The translations under genes and the position numbers were made by a program. From Mangrovimonas cancribranchiae (GTDB taxonomy: Bacteria > Bacteroidota > Bacteroidia > Flavobacteriales > Flavobacteriaceae), in the NCBI RefSeq assembly GCF_037126245.1, contig NZ_CP136925.1:1623501-1687500 (forward strand): a DNA stretch of 64,000 nt, read 5' to 3'. The notes beneath the pieces were generated by a model. That model had not been told where the DNA came from and searched no databases. It saw only the letters and a program-made list of their open reading frames with translations. Below, piece after piece: positions 35,944 to 46,788 of the stretch; positions within the stretch are counted from its first letter, which is position 1; every line of letters begins with the position of its first letter.

Positions 35944-36695
35944 GTCAATGCATTTTCTCTTAAGGTAATCTCGTTGTAGCTCTCTTGTTTTTGTTTCACC
36001 TTTATCCGGTTTTCAGAAACAACATAACCAAATAAGAAAAATATTCCAAATACGTGTAACACACGCTCTAAAACGGCAAAACTCCAATTATAAATATAAT
36101 AATTTGTAATATAGAACAGCACATCTGAAAACACAAAACATAACGCCATAACTAAAAATATTATGGATTGTTTAGTATCCTTAGTTAAGTAAACCACAAA
36201 AGATACTAACGATAAAATGGTAAGCGACACACTTTTTAACACAAACAAATTAACCTCAGCTATATCGGTAATATTAGCCTTTAATATTAAAAATAATTCG
36301 TATAAAAAGTAAGAATTTATAAAGAAAACCACAAAAAGATAAACACCTATAATCTTATCAAGTTTTATAGACTTTAATTTTGATAACACAAGAACCATCA
36401 AACTTAAATAGCTTATAAAATATGATAGATTTGCATATTTAATAGCCTGACTTCCATTATAAAGAGCAGAGATAGAATCTCCTAAAAAAGAAAACACAAA
36501 AAATATAATTAATGCTTTGTTCACATAGTTATTCTTGATAAACAAATACATTAAAAATGCAGGTATTAATAATGGTTTAAAAAAACGTAGTATGGTATCG
36601 TTACTATTTAGTAACGCAAAAACATTAAGCAATAATATTGTTACAATAACACATAAAGAAAACGTATTGTAACTTGATTTAAGCCAATTTATCAT
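35940..36695 (-). CDS. YhhN/lysoplasmalogenase-like membrane protein, copy 1
   Basis: A 251-residue polytopic membrane protein with about eight spans. FKPLLIPAFLMYLFIK, FVFSFLGDSISAL and ALCFVFSDVLFYI match the layout of the YhhN/TMEM86 family (K-P, then a G-D and S-D in successive spans), some of whose members hydrolyse lysoplasmalogens. Bacterial members are mostly uncharacterised, so the reaction is unknown here. A similar gene lies next to it at 36898. The basic C-terminal tail is predicted cytoplasmic. Confidence 0.6.
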   Translation of the reverse strand: MINWLKSSYNTFSLCVIVTILLLNVFALLNSNDTILRFFKPLLIPAFLMYLFIKNNYVNKALIIFFVFSFLGDSISALYNGSQAIKYANLSYFISYLSLMVLVLSKLKSIKLDKIIGVYLFVVFFINSYFLYELFLILKANITDIAEVNLFVLKSVSLTILSLVSFVVYLTKDTKQSIIFLVMALCFVFSDVLFYITNYYIYNWSFAVLERVLHVFGIFFLFGYVVSENRIKVKQKQESYNEITLRENALT

Positions 36696-36720
36696 GGTAG
36701 ATTAGTATAAGTAGGTAAAA

Positions 36721-36728
36721 CAAATATA
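36721..36728 (-). promoter_or_regulatory. -7 promoter box of YhhN-like copy 1
   Basis: On the minus strand TATATTTG, an exact match, 25 bases before the ATG at 36695. The remaining gap up to 36897 shows no other gene or repeat. Confidence 0.5.
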
Positions 36729-36897
36729 TGCTTTTATATCGACAGATTAATGCATTTCATCGATAATAATGTTAAAATTTATTATTAATTTGAGTAAATC
36801 GGGTTAAATACAAGATTCTAAAATATCTTTCTTAAGCATAAAAGAGAAGAACATCTAAAACAACTCCTGATGTACTATTAAAATAAGAAGCTAATGT

Positions 36898-37620
36898 TTA
36901 CACTTGACTAGATAATTTAAATGTATTTTCATTCTTAGTCCTAGAGTATAGGTAATAAAACCAAAAGGCCATAATAAAAAGCAAGCCAGACATTACATTT
37001 AATAAATACTTTTCACTTATATAAAAATAAGCGACTTGTATAACTTCAGAAAAAACAATACTTAATGAGCCAAAAAACATAAAAAGAGACTTCTTATTGT
37101 CCTTATTAAAATAAGATAGTAACGATATAGTTAATAATGACAACATAACTATATTATACAAAAATTCTATGTAAAAAATATAAGAACCAAATGTGTATGG
37201 CTTAACTATTGTTAATAAAACATATATTATATAGGCATTTAATAGCCCCAAAATAATTAAGTGAATTTTGTAATTAGTCAAAATCCTTTTAACATTTATA
37301 GTTTTATACACATGATAAATCAAACAACTATAAGCCGCAATGTAAAATAGATTTCCAAAAGTATAATACATATCAAGTTGAAAATCGGTAACTAAAAAAT
37401 AATCAATAAAATACGTTATCTCTGAAATTGAAAATAAAATTAAAAACCATGTAAAAAACTTTGGTTTTCGAATTACTTTTGTAAAATACAGCAATGTGAA
37501 AATCGGGACAATTAAAGACCTAGCCATATTAGACAGCATAAATTCATCATAAAAATCGAGCCAAAAAAATAGTACGACTAGTATTATAATTAGCCCTCCT
37601 AATATATTCGATTTATTCAT
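36898..37620 (-). CDS. YhhN-like membrane protein, copy 2
   Basis: A 240-residue polytopic protein with seven to eight spans, similar in length, layout and charge pattern to the neighbouring copy. SLIVPIFTLLYFTKVIRKPKFF and FFGSLSIVFSEVIQVAYFYI correspond to the K-P and S-D spans, but the first Gly-Asp pair is replaced (SISEITYFID) and Ser-Asp has become Ser-Glu, so catalysis, if any, may be lost. It has its own promoter box with the same sequence as copy 1. The call is tentative. Confidence 0.45.
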   Translation of the reverse strand: MNKSNILGGLIIILVVLFFWLDFYDEFMLSNMARSLIVPIFTLLYFTKVIRKPKFFTWFLILFSISEITYFIDYFLVTDFQLDMYYTFGNLFYIAAYSCLIYHVYKTINVKRILTNYKIHLIILGLLNAYIIYVLLTIVKPYTFGSYIFYIEFLYNIVMLSLLTISLLSYFNKDNKKSLFMFFGSLSIVFSEVIQVAYFYISEKYLLNVMSGLLFIMAFWFYYLYSRTKNENTFKLSSQV

Positions 37621-37642
37621 AAATAGCAGTTACTTTATGAAA

Positions 37643-37650
37643 CAAATATA
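37643..37650 (-). promoter_or_regulatory. -7 promoter box of YhhN-like copy 2
   Basis: On the minus strand TATATTTG, identical to the box of copy 1 and at nearly the same distance (22 bases) from the start. Confidence 0.5.
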
Positions 37651-37730
37651 CACATATTATTGCTATTTATCGGTAAAAAAATGCTTTTTATCCGATTTTA
37701 AAACCCTAAACAATATTGTTTGTAAGAAAA

Positions 37731-40617
<2,887 letters not shown>

Positions 40618-40621
<4 letters not shown>

Positions 40622-41109
40622 AATGTTTTAATCATCCAAACATTACACGAATAATGACCTGTATTTCCTAGCGGCTTTTCCAGAAGTTTAAACCCTGTTT
40701 TGGCATACAGTTTTGTAGCTGATGTCATATAAGGCAAGGTTTCAAGATAACATTGTTTAAACCCTAATGCTTTAGCTTTTTCTAAGCAGGTTTGCATCAT
40801 TTTGCTGCCTAAACCTGTGCCACGCGCTTCTGGTAAGAAATACATTTTTTGCAACTCACAAACATTGCCTTCAACAGCTTCCAAAGGCGCAATTCCCGCA
40901 CCACCAATAATTTTCCCGTCGGCATCAATCACAAAATATATGGATTTTGGATTACTATACGTTTCCGTCATACAGTCTAAGGCAGCATCTTCATAAGCTG
41001 TCCCTACTTTGGGCGCTCCCAACTCAACAAGAACCTCACGAATTACCGTAGCTATCTGTTTATCATCGGCCTTAGTAATTTCTCTTATAACTATATTATC
41101 TTTGCTCAC
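40618..41109 (-). CDS. GNAT family N-acetyltransferase
   Basis: A 163-residue acetyltransferase of the GNAT fold. IREITKADDKQIATVIREV opens the protein, KIIGGAGIAPLE is the central beta strands, and the acetyl-CoA pocket is LPEARGTGLGSKMMQTCLEKA. The C-terminal SATKLYAKTGFKLLEKPLGNTGH resembles ArsN/PhnO-like relatives. Substrate unknown. It leads the operon with prmC and ligA and is divergent from ribD. Confidence 0.85.
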
Positions 41110-41132
41110 TTTAAAATGGTATTTTTACCGCC

Positions 41133-42143
41133 GTGAAGATACACGAAAAATACATAAAACGCTGTATAGAGATTGCCAAAAATGGCCTAGGAACCACTAG
41201 ACCAAACCCAATGGTAGGTTGTGTTATCACGCATAACAATCATATTATTGGTGAAGGTTTCACGAGTCCTTATGGTGGAGCACACGCCGAAGTAAACGCC
41301 ATTACATCTGTTAAAGACCAATCGCTTTTAAAAACAGCCACGCTTTATGTGACTTTAGAACCTTGTAGCCATTATGGAAAAACACCTCCTTGTAGCGATT
41401 TGATTATTGAAAAAGGCATTCCTAACGTAGTAATTGGCACAATAGATACCCATAGTAAAGTTGCGGGAAAAGGCATTGAAAGGTTAAAAAGCGCTGGTTG
41501 CAACGTTACTGTTGGTATTCTAGAAGACAAATGCCAGAACCATCACAAACGGTTTTTTACTTTCCATAACAAACAACGTCCTTATATCATATTAAAATGG
41601 GCGCAAACTCAAGATAACTTTATCGCTCCAAAAACCAAAACCAAGCAAAGGCCTGTTTGGATTACCAATAAATATTCCCGCCAATTAACACATAAATGGC
41701 GGACTGAAGAACACGCCATTCTTGTAGGATACCATACCGTAATGGCAGACAACCCAAGTTTAACAGCTAGAGATTGGGCTGGTCAACATCCTATTCGTGT
41801 TGTGGTTGACAAAACTAACACACTACAAAAAGACTTAAATATTTTCAATTCGGATGCCGAAACCATAGTGATTTCAGAAAATGACATCAATTTTAACCAA
41901 TCTATTGCCAAGCAGATTTGCAATGCACTCTATAAACGTGATATTCAGTCGGTAATTATTGAAGGCGGTAGAAAAACGCTTCAAACATTTATAGATGATA
42001 ATTTATGGGATGAAGCCCGTATATTTACAGGAAATGTGCAATTTAAAACAGGTGTAAAAACTCCTGAGTTTTCTGGAACTTTGATTTCTGAAACACAACT
42101 AGAAGAAGATATTTTACAGATTTACAAAAACGCTATTGTATAA
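41133..42143 (+). CDS. ribD: bifunctional riboflavin deaminase/reductase RibD
   Basis: A 336-residue enzyme for two steps of riboflavin synthesis. The deaminase half has TRPNPMVGCVI, GAHAEVNAI and the zinc site LEPCSHYGKTPPCSDLI. The reductase half follows (RPYIILKWAQTQDNFI, HAILVGYHTVMADNPSLTAR, IIEGGRKTLQTFID). The start is GTG at 41133, giving the family N-terminus KIHEKYIKRC; upstream a near-consensus -7 box TATTTTTA (41120-41127) lies five bases before it. Other rib genes are not in the window. Confidence 0.95.
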   Translation: MKIHEKYIKRCIEIAKNGLGTTRPNPMVGCVITHNNHIIGEGFTSPYGGAHAEVNAITSVKDQSLLKTATLYVTLEPCSHYGKTPPCSDLIIEKGIPNVVIGTIDTHSKVAGKGIERLKSAGCNVTVGILEDKCQNHHKRFFTFHNKQRPYIILKWAQTQDNFIAPKTKTKQRPVWITNKYSRQLTHKWRTEEHAILVGYHTVMADNPSLTARDWAGQHPIRVVVDKTNTLQKDLNIFNSDAETIVISENDINFNQSIAKQICNALYKRDIQSVIIEGGRKTLQTFIDDNLWDEARIFTGNVQFKTGVKTPEFSGTLISETQLEEDILQIYKNAIV

Positions 42144-42175
42144 CTTAAAAGATTCCTGTCTACACAGAAAATATT

Positions 42176-42787
42176 ATGATTAAAACCCTCATTTTCGATT
42201 TTGGCGATGTCTTTATCAATCTAGATAAAAAAGGTGCTATGCAAAATGCGCTTACTATTTTTGAAGTTGACACCTTTCCTGATGAATTAAGCCAAATAAA
42301 CCAGCGTTATGAAATGGGCTTAATAAGTACACGTGAATTTTTGGACTTTTATACGACTAAGTTTCCAAAATTAGACCAAGCCATTATTTTAAATGCGTGG
42401 AATTGTATTTTAAAAGATTTCCCCAAACATAGATTAAGATTTTTAAAACAACTTCGAGATCAAGATAAGTTCAATATCATTCTTTTAAGTAATACTAACG
42501 AATTACATATAGATTGGATAAAAAATGAAGTTGATTTTTTTGAAGACTTCAAGCAATGTTTTCATAAGTTTTACTTGTCTCACGAAATCAATTTAAGAAA
42601 ACCGAATGCTGATATTTATGAGTTTGTTTTAAACAAAAACAAGCTTAACCCCAACGAATGTTTATTTGTTGACGACCTTGAAGAAAACACCAAAAGCGCC
42701 GCAGTATTAGGGATCAACACCTGGAACATTAATCCCGAAACCGATGATGTTACCCAACTTTTTGAAGTAAACAACCACTTATTTTAA
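42176..42787 (+). CDS. HAD family hydrolase
   Basis: A 203-residue haloacid dehalogenase-like phosphatase. TLIFDFGDVFINLDKKGA carries motif I aspartates, IILLSNTNELH is motif II, and LRKPNADIYEFVL with the lysine plus ECLFVDDLEENTKSA make motifs III and IV. The alpha-helical cap between motifs I and II (residues 20-85) is of the YihX/epoxide-hydrolase-like subgroup. The substrate, probably a sugar or nucleotide phosphate, is unknown. It sits between ribD and an EamA transporter, three bases before the latter; in other bacteria HAD proteins supply the missing riboflavin precursor phosphatase, which is only a speculative link here. Confidence 0.9.
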   Translation: MIKTLIFDFGDVFINLDKKGAMQNALTIFEVDTFPDELSQINQRYEMGLISTREFLDFYTTKFPKLDQAIILNAWNCILKDFPKHRLRFLKQLRDQDKFNIILLSNTNELHIDWIKNEVDFFEDFKQCFHKFYLSHEINLRKPNADIYEFVLNKNKLNPNECLFVDDLEENTKSAAVLGINTWNINPETDDVTQLFEVNNHLF

Positions 42788-42790
42788 CCT

Positions 42791-43642
42791 ATGTATTTAC
42801 TCTTTAGCATTTTATGCTCAACACTAATTTTTGTGATTTTTAAATCCTTGAGCAAATACAACATTAACACCTTACAAGTAATTGCCATAAATTATTTTGT
42901 GGCGTGTTTTATTGGAATAACTGCGTTTCAAGGTAATATTACTGTAGAAAACACACTCCAATCCGATTGGTTTTTAGGTGCCATTTTTTTGGGTTTTCTC
43001 TTTATAAGCATCTTTTTTGTTATGGCCATGACCGCACAAAAAAATGGTGTTTCGGTAGCCTCGGTAGCTTCAAAAATGAGTGTGGTTATCCCTATTATTT
43101 TTGGCATTTATGTCTATAACGAAGGGACTGGATTGCAAAAGATAATTGGCATTATTCTGGCATTGCTTGCCGTGTATTTAACATCGGTTAAGTCAGCAGC
43201 TGAAATTAATTTTAAGAAAAACTTACTGCTTCCTATTATTCTATTTTTTGGTTCAGGAACGATAGACACATCCATAAAATATATAGAAACCACTTATGTG
43301 CCCGACAACGGTATTCCTCTTTTTTCTGCCTCTATTTTTGGTATTGCCGCTATTCTGGGTTTGATAGCCCTAATAACAAAGAAAGCGTTTAAAATAACTA
43401 AAAAAGCTGTTATTGGCGGTCTTCTTTTAGGTGTTGTAAACTACGGATCCATTTATTTTTTATTAAAAGCATTGGACCACGAACTTTTTGAAAGTTCAAC
43501 CTTATTTACTGTTAATCACGTGGCTATCGTGATGTTTTCTACGCTAATTGGCTTATTTGTTTTCAAAGAACATCTTACAAGAAAAAACTGGATTGGCATT
43601 GTATTGGCCATAATTGCTATAATTTTAGTAACATTGGCGTAA
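42791..43642 (+). CDS. EamA/DMT-family transporter
   Basis: A 283-residue membrane protein with ten predicted spans arranged as two five-span repeats, as in the drug/metabolite transporter superfamily. AVYLTSVKSA marks the linker after the first EamA repeat, and the second repeat ends IGLFVFKEHLTRKNWIGIVLAIIAIILVTLA. Substrate not predictable. It is tightly packed between the HAD gene (3-base gap) and the YigZ gene (no gap), so one transcript is likely. Confidence 0.9.
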   Translation: MYLLFSILCSTLIFVIFKSLSKYNINTLQVIAINYFVACFIGITAFQGNITVENTLQSDWFLGAIFLGFLFISIFFVMAMTAQKNGVSVASVASKMSVVIPIIFGIYVYNEGTGLQKIIGIILALLAVYLTSVKSAAEINFKKNLLLPIILFFGSGTIDTSIKYIETTYVPDNGIPLFSASIFGIAAILGLIALITKKAFKITKKAVIGGLLLGVVNYGSIYFLLKALDHELFESSTLFTVNHVAIVMFSTLIGLFVFKEHLTRKNWIGIVLAIIAIILVTLA

Positions 43643-44257
43643 ATGAAAGACACTTACAAAACCATAACCAAGCCATCTGCAGAAGTTTTATTTAAGGACA
43701 AAAACAGTAAGTTTTTTGGCTACGCCTTTCCCGTGCATTCTGAAGACGATGTAAAACAATATTTAGAAAGCATAAAAAAACAACATCACTCGGCAAGACA
43801 CTGGTGCTATGCTTACCAAATTGGCACCGAAGAACACAATTTACTATTTAGAGCCAACGACGATGGCGAACCCAGCAACAGTGCAGGAATGCCTATATAT
43901 GGACAAATTCAATCGTTTGAAGTTACTAATGTATTAATTATTGTTGTGCGCTATTTTGGCGGCGTAAAGCTAGGTGTTAGTGGGTTGATAAACGCTTACA
44001 AAACATCGGCACAAATGGCTATGGAAGTCTCAAGAATTGTAACCAAAACCATTAACAAAACCTTTTTGGTAAATTGCGACTACAAAAACCTAAATACCGT
44101 CATGCGGGTTATCAAGGAAAGAAAACTAAATATAGTTGACCAAAAACTAGAATTGGATTGCCAGATTAAACTTTCTGTAAGATTAAAAGAATCACAAGAG
44201 GTCTTTGATACTTTTGAACGATTGCATGAAATTTCTATTAAAGAAATCCTTCCTTAA
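43643..44257 (+). CDS. YigZ/IMPACT family protein
   Basis: A 204-residue member of UPF0029. The N-terminal IMPACT domain has KNSKFFGYAFPV, KKQHHSARHWCYAYQIG, RANDDGEPSNSAGMPIYG and VVRYFGGVKLGVSGLINAY, all diagnostic; the C-terminal alpha-beta domain is the DUF1949 type. It may bind nucleic acid or act in translation regulation by analogy with eukaryotic IMPACT, but bacterial function is unknown. It starts directly after the EamA stop and its own stop overlaps the convergent thioesterase gene by four bases. Confidence 0.94.
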   Translation: MKDTYKTITKPSAEVLFKDKNSKFFGYAFPVHSEDDVKQYLESIKKQHHSARHWCYAYQIGTEEHNLLFRANDDGEPSNSAGMPIYGQIQSFEVTNVLIIVVRYFGGVKLGVSGLINAYKTSAQMAMEVSRIVTKTINKTFLVNCDYKNLNTVMRVIKERKLNIVDQKLELDCQIKLSVRLKESQEVFDTFERLHEISIKEILP

Positions 44258-44652
44258 GCTTCTATTTTTTCCAAGATATAATCTGGGCACTTCATAGGAC
44301 GATTTGTTGTCATGTTAATAAATGCCAGAACCGTATTTCCTGTAGCTAAAATATCGTCGTTTTCATTTAAAATTTCATAATCAAATTCAATTTTTACCGA
44401 TGGTGTTTTTTTTAGTTGTGTTCTAACTTTAATAACTTGATCGTAAACTATTGATTTCTTAAACTTTACAGTCATTGAAACCACTGGCAACATAACACCA
44501 TCGTCTTCCATTTGCTTATATGAAACGCCTTTTTTCCTAAGCCATTCCGTTCTGCCTATTTCAAAGTATAATGCATAATTTCCATGGTGAACAACCCCCA
44601 TTTGGTCTGTTTCACCGTATCTCACTCTTATTGGTATTTCATCGAAAAACAT
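44254..44652 (-). CDS. acyl-CoA thioesterase, YbgC/FadM-type hot-dog
   Basis: A 132-residue hot-dog fold protein. RVRYGETDQMGVVHHGNYALYFE carries the conserved Asp of the YbgC/4-hydroxybenzoyl-CoA thioesterase motif (Y-x-D-x-x-G-H-V-N-N type), and EWLRKKGVSYKQME follows. It hydrolyses acyl-CoA or acyl-ACP thioesters, most probably small or medium acyl chains; the exact substrate cannot be read. It is divergent from dnaA. Confidence 0.9.
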   Translation of the reverse strand: MFFDEIPIRVRYGETDQMGVVHHGNYALYFEIGRTEWLRKKGVSYKQMEDDGVMLPVVSMTVKFKKSIVYDQVIKVRTQLKKTPSVKIEFDYEILNENDDILATGNTVLAFINMTTNRPMKCPDYILEKIEA

Positions 44653-44721
44653 ATGTTGTTTTAATTATTTTTTTGTAGTTTAGAAGACGCTCTCAACATG
44701 CAAAAAAAATTCTTAAAATTC

Positions 44722-44745
44722 AATAGCTGGCTATTTTTTTTTTTA
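44722..44745 (+). terminator. hairpin with long T-run upstream of dnaA
   Basis: AATAG/CTATT hairpin (5 bp, 4-base loop) followed by eleven consecutive T and, further out, AAAATTC facing GAATTTT. It lies about 90 bases before the dnaA ATG. On the plus strand it would end or attenuate transcription entering dnaA; on the minus strand the run is A-rich. Function uncertain. No DnaA-box cluster (TTATCCACA) is seen in 44653-44836. Confidence 0.35.
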
Positions 44746-44836
44746 GAATTTTGTTCACATATTTGTCGAGCTATAAAATCAACGGGGAATTCTACTTCTC
44801 TACAATAACTAACTTAATAAAATTTCTAAAGTAAGA

Positions 44837-46264
44837 ATGAATGTGACTGCGCAATCGGTATGGAGTAACTGTCTAGAATTCATAAAAGATAATATCCAAC
44901 CTCAAGCATATAAAACTTGGTTTGAACCGATTAAAGCAGTAAAGCTTACCGATAAAGCTTTAAGCATTCAAGTACCTAGTAAATTTTTCTACGAGTGGCT
45001 AGAAGAGCATTACGTAAAAGTTTTAAAAGTTGCCCTTACTAAAGAATTAGGAGAAAATGCCAAATTGGTTTACATTATTAAAATGGAAAACACCTATGGT
45101 AACAAACAACCTTTTACCGAGAAGATACCTAGCTCTAACAGGAGCGCTGTAAAATCTCAAGATGTTGATATTCCGCTTAACAACAAAAATCCTGAATTAA
45201 AAAATCCGTTTATAATTCCTGGGATTAGAAACGTTAAAATAGAATCGCAACTTAACCCAAACTATAATTTTGAAAATTTTCTTGAAGGAGATTCTAACAG
45301 ATTAGCTAGAAGTGCTGGCTTAGCTGTAGCAGCAAAACCAGGAGGAACCTCGTTTAATCCTTTATTAGTTTTTGGTGGTGTAGGTCTTGGAAAAACACAT
45401 TTAGCCCACGCTATTGGAGTTGATATAAAAGATAAGTACCCAGAAAAAACAGTACTTTACATTTCTGCTGAAAAATTCACACAGCAATATATTGATTCGG
45501 TAAAAAAGAATAATAGAAACGACTTTATTCACTTTTATCAAATTATAGATGTATTAATTATTGACGACGTTCAATTTTTATCTGGAAAAACAGGAACGCA
45601 AGATGTGTTCTTCCACATTTTTAATCATTTACATCAAAACGGGAAGCAAGTTATTTTAACAAGTGATAAGGCTCCTGTTGATATGCAAGATATTGAACAA
45701 CGTTTATTATCGCGTTTTAAATGGGGACTTTCGGCTGAGTTACAAAGTCCAGATTTTGAAACCCGTGTTTCTATCTTAAAAAATAAACTCTATAGAGATG
45801 GTGTTGAAATGCCAGAAGATATTGTGGAGTATGTTGCTAAAAACATTAAAACAAATATTCGTGAGCTAGAAGGCGCTATTATTTCACTAATTGCTCAATC
45901 CTCTTTCAATAAAAAAGAAGTTAATATTGAATTAGCAAAACAAGTTGTTGAGAAGTTTGTTAAAAACACTAAGCGCGAAGTCTCTATAGATTACATACAA
46001 AAAGTTGTTTCAGATTATTTCCAAATGGATATCGATACATTACAATCTAAAACAAGAAAACGCCACATTGTTCAAGCAAGACAATTAGCTATGTTTTTTG
46101 CTAAAAAACTAACAAAAGCATCACTAGCTAGTATTGGTTCTCAAATAGGAAAACGTGATCATGCCACGGTTTTACATGCTTGCAAAACAGTAGATAACCT
46201 ATCCTCTACAGACAAACAATTTAAAAAATACGTGGACGATTTAACCAAAAAACTGACCGTTTAA
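44837..46264 (+). CDS. dnaA: chromosomal replication initiator DnaA
   Basis: A 475-residue AAA+ initiator. Domain I starts VWSNCLEFIKDNIQPQAYKTWFEPI; a short linker precedes domain III with Walker A LLVFGGVGLGKTHLAHAIG and Walker B VLIIDDVQFLSGK; LLSRFKWGLSAEL follows. Domain IV has the DnaA signature RKRHIVQARQLAMFFAKKLT and GKRDHATVLHACK, which reads origin boxes. Its neighbours (thioesterase divergent, low-MW phosphatase one base downstream) match a common Flavobacteriaceae order; no replication genes such as dnaN are adjacent, and no origin is visible beside it. Confidence 0.97.
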   Translation: MNVTAQSVWSNCLEFIKDNIQPQAYKTWFEPIKAVKLTDKALSIQVPSKFFYEWLEEHYVKVLKVALTKELGENAKLVYIIKMENTYGNKQPFTEKIPSSNRSAVKSQDVDIPLNNKNPELKNPFIIPGIRNVKIESQLNPNYNFENFLEGDSNRLARSAGLAVAAKPGGTSFNPLLVFGGVGLGKTHLAHAIGVDIKDKYPEKTVLYISAEKFTQQYIDSVKKNNRNDFIHFYQIIDVLIIDDVQFLSGKTGTQDVFFHIFNHLHQNGKQVILTSDKAPVDMQDIEQRLLSRFKWGLSAELQSPDFETRVSILKNKLYRDGVEMPEDIVEYVAKNIKTNIRELEGAIISLIAQSSFNKKEVNIELAKQVVEKFVKNTKREVSIDYIQKVVSDYFQMDIDTLQSKTRKRHIVQARQLAMFFAKKLTKASLASIGSQIGKRDHATVLHACKTVDNLSSTDKQFKKYVDDLTKKLTV

Positions 46265-46265
46265 A

Positions 46266-46718
46266 ATGACAAGAATACTAATGGTTTGTTTGGGTAACAT
46301 TTGCCGATCGCCATTAGCCGAAGGCATTTTAAAATCTAAATTACCTCAAGATAAATTTATTGTAGATTCTGCAGGAACTTCAAACTATCATATTGGTGAT
46401 ATGCCTGATATTAGATCTATTGAAGTGGCTAAAAAATATGGTTTAGATATTACCTCACAAAAAGGCAGACAATTTTCAGTAAAAGACTTTGATGTTTTTG
46501 ATTATATCTACGTTATGGATGAGTCGAACTACCACAATGTGATTAACCTTGCACGACACAATAATGATAAAGCTAAAGTTAAAATGATTTTAAACGAGGT
46601 TTACAGCAATCAAAATCATTCTGTACCAGATCCTTATTATGGCGGTAAACAAGGATTTGACAATGTTTTTAAAATGCTTGATGAAGCCTGCGATATCATT
46701 GCTTCAAAAATATCATAA
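46266..46718 (+). CDS. low-molecular-weight protein-tyrosine phosphatase
   Basis: A 150-residue LMW-PTP. The P-loop C-x5-R-S is at the N-terminus in VCLGNICRSPLAEG (C8), and the general-acid aspartate is in VPDPYYGG. The phosphate-binding and Asp-loop features are complete, so it should dephosphorylate phosphotyrosine, and possibly arginine phosphates, in the cytoplasm. It begins one base after the dnaA stop; co-expression with dnaA is likely. Confidence 0.94.
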   Translation: MTRILMVCLGNICRSPLAEGILKSKLPQDKFIVDSAGTSNYHIGDMPDIRSIEVAKKYGLDITSQKGRQFSVKDFDVFDYIYVMDESNYHNVINLARHNNDKAKVKMILNEVYSNQNHSVPDPYYGGKQGFDNVFKMLDEACDIIASKIS

Positions 46719-46788
46719 GCAACCTAATAAGCTAAAATTCAATTTTTAAGTTCTTTTTTCGTAATTTAACAATACAAAATTGTTAATC

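Noticed and set aside
44653..44836. Replication origin next to dnaA
   Set aside because: No cluster of DnaA boxes (TTATCCACA) or AT-rich unwinding repeats was seen, and dnaN is not adjacent.
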